Assembly: GCA_003501565.1 (NCBI GenBank)
Contig: DNPC01000216.1
Span: forward strand, 1-6,304
Direction of reading: 5' to 3'
Origin: Planctomycetaceae bacterium
Lineage (GTDB): Bacteria > Planctomycetota > Planctomycetia > Pirellulales > Pirellulaceae
Length of the DNA: 6,304 bases
Positions 5,237 to 6,304 of this stretch are shown here, in pieces; positions within the stretch are counted from its first letter, which is position 1, and every line of letters starts with the position of its first letter. A program made the position numbers and the translations under genes. The notes beneath the pieces were generated by a model. The model was given only the letters and a program-made list of their open reading frames with translations, did not search any database and was not told the origin of the DNA.

Positions 5237-6304
5237 TTACGAATTGGCGGCGGTGGGCATTGCCAGGACTTCTGGCTGCGAATCGGTTGTCTCGACTGAT
5301 CCGAAGAGCGTATGTGCACTAGCATCGTGGATCAAAATTGGAAGCGTGTTCCCTGCTTGTCGGATGTTGCCATCCCAGACGACGATACGATCGCACATCG
5401 TACGTCCAGTCATTTGCCTGAGTGGGCCATCTTCCTTGCGCTTAATGGAGGTCTTACTAGGACCTTCCACAAGCACCTCGACACGACTTCCAAGGAACTT
5501 GAGGTTGTCTTCCTTGCTGATCTCGTTCTGTACGTCTAACAATGCATTGTTTCGAGCCGCTTTCACATCATCAGGGACGTCATCCTCAAGGCGCTCGGCC
5601 CCCTTTGTGCCTGGCCGCACAGAGTACTTGAAGATGAAGCTGTTCTTAAACCGACATCTGCGAACCAGATCAACCGTCATATCAAAGTCTGCGTCGGTTT
5701 CACCGCAGAAGCCAACGATAAAGTCACTCGACACGCTGGCACCGTCAACCATCTCGTTGATGCGGTCCATCATTTGATAGTAGTCATCAGTGGTATATCC
5801 ACGTTTCATACGCTTGAGCACCTCATCGGAGCCGCTCTGTGCTGGAACATGTAGGTACGTCGAACACTTGGGAAGTTCGTTGACGGTCTTGAGCAACTGC
5901 GGTGTCATGTCTTTGGGATAGCTGGTCACGAATTTCAATCGTTCGATCCCATCGACCTCGTGAACCATCTCTAGCAAGTCGGCTAATCGTGTCGTGCGAT
6001 CACCTTCGGTGTATTTGTAACTGTTGACCGTCTGCCCAAGGAAAGTAATCTCTTTGCAACCTTGTCTCGCCAGCTCTTGAGCTTCGGCCAAGATAATGCT
6101 TGGCGAACGCCCCTGTTCGGGACCGCGTGTCATCGGAACGATGCAGTACGTACAGAACTTGTCGCAACCGATTTGTATCCGCAAGTATGCTTGGAAGGGT
6201 GTCGGCCGCATCGTCGGGTCACGAAGCGGGTCAAAGGTTTCGTGGCTGCGACGTATGTCTTCTTGCGAGCCGTCTTTGCGACCCATGCTGACAGCCATCT
6301 GCGG
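5237..6304 (-). CDS. miaB: tRNA-2-methylthio-N6-dimethylallyladenosine synthase MiaB (N-terminus off the right edge)
   Basis: This is a radical SAM methylthiotransferase that adds the 2-methylthio group to i6A37 of tRNAs reading U-starting codons. About 355 residues are present and the frame stays open to the right edge, so roughly 110-120 residues (the N-terminal methylthiotransferase domain with its own cluster cysteines) are missing. Numbering from the Met at 6298, the radical SAM cluster motif is C45-DKF-C49-TY-C52, followed by VPMTRGPEQGR. The GQTVNSY block (88-94), LHVPAQSGSDEVLKRMKRGYT (from 149) and YSVRPGTKGA (225-234) point to MiaB rather than MtaB or RimO. A C-terminal TRAM RNA-binding domain spans roughly 265-335, including GPSK (279-282) and TGRTMCDRIV (297-306), and is followed by a short polar tail of about 19 residues. 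The usual IVGFPGET block reads IVGFCGET here (C198). The internal Met at 6298 is not the true start. Confidence 0.95.
   Translation of the reverse strand, partial: PQMAVSMGRKDGSQEDIRRSHETFDPLRDPTMRPTPFQAYLRIQIGCDKFCTYCIVPMTRGPEQGRSPSIILAEAQELARQGCKEITFLGQTVNSYKYTEGDRTTRLADLLEMVHEVDGIERLKFVTSYPKDMTPQLLKTVNELPKCSTYLHVPAQSGSDEVLKRMKRGYTTDDYYQMMDRINEMVDGASVSSDFIVGFCGETDADFDMTVDLVRRCRFKNSFIFKYSVRPGTKGAERLEDDVPDDVKAARNNALLDVQNEISKEDNLKFLGSRVEVLVEGPSKTSIKRKEDGPLRQMTGRTMCDRIVVWDGNIRQAGNTLPILIHDASAHTLFGSVETTDSQPEVLAMPTAANS

Noticed and set aside
5102..5299. 65-codon plus-strand frame downstream of the cupin gene
   Set aside because: It overlaps the miaB end and the long stem-loop, and its translation is rich in Arg and Cys with no motif. 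It is most likely chance.
5244..5777. Open frame of 177 codons on the plus strand across the miaB 3' half
   Set aside because: It is antisense to clearly conserved MiaB sequence, Ser/Arg-rich as expected of a shadow frame, and has no motifs.

Overview
The window looks like chromosomal DNA from a planctomycete, probably a Pirellulaceae/Rhodopirellula-type bacterium. This is an inference from moderate base composition, loosely packed single genes with leaders of 100-280 bases, the style of the MiaB C-terminus, and an HD-GYP-like protein with an N-terminal domain of a kind I associate with that phylum. No mobile element, CRISPR array, rRNA or tRNA is visible.

Layout, left to right. (1) Bases 1-188 hold the C-terminal tail of a plus-strand membrane protein, probably an Nramp-type metal transporter. 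(2) Bases 228-1265 (minus) encode a secreted GH5 cellulase/mannanase-like enzyme closely resembling the Thermotoga maritima Cel5A group (subfamily GH5_25). (3) Bases 1266-1508 form a 243-base divergent promoter region. It contains the same 12-base word upstream of each flanking gene, in the same orientation relative to each start. (4) Bases 1509-3077 (plus) encode a cytosolic flavoprotein that resembles FOXRED2/ERFAD, a eukaryotic ER-associated-degradation flavoprotein, over its whole length. (5) Bases 3078-3354 are non-coding, with several small inverted repeats. (6) Bases 3355-4536 (plus) encode a degenerate HD-GYP-family protein that lacks several metal-binding residues. (7) Bases 4537-4654 are a short convergent gap. 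(8) Bases 4655-5002 (minus) encode a small cupin. (9) Bases 5003-5236 hold two hairpins downstream of miaB, one followed by a T-tract on the minus strand. (10) Bases 5237 to the right edge (minus) hold the C-terminal three quarters of miaB, a tRNA methylthiotransferase.

The genes do not form one obvious pathway. The only relationship the sequence itself suggests is possible co-regulation of the GH5 enzyme and the FOXRED2-like flavoprotein through the shared upstream word. The most unusual items are the bacterial FOXRED2-like protein, that shared word, and the probably non-catalytic HD-GYP protein. I do not see convincing evidence of a wholly new multi-gene system.
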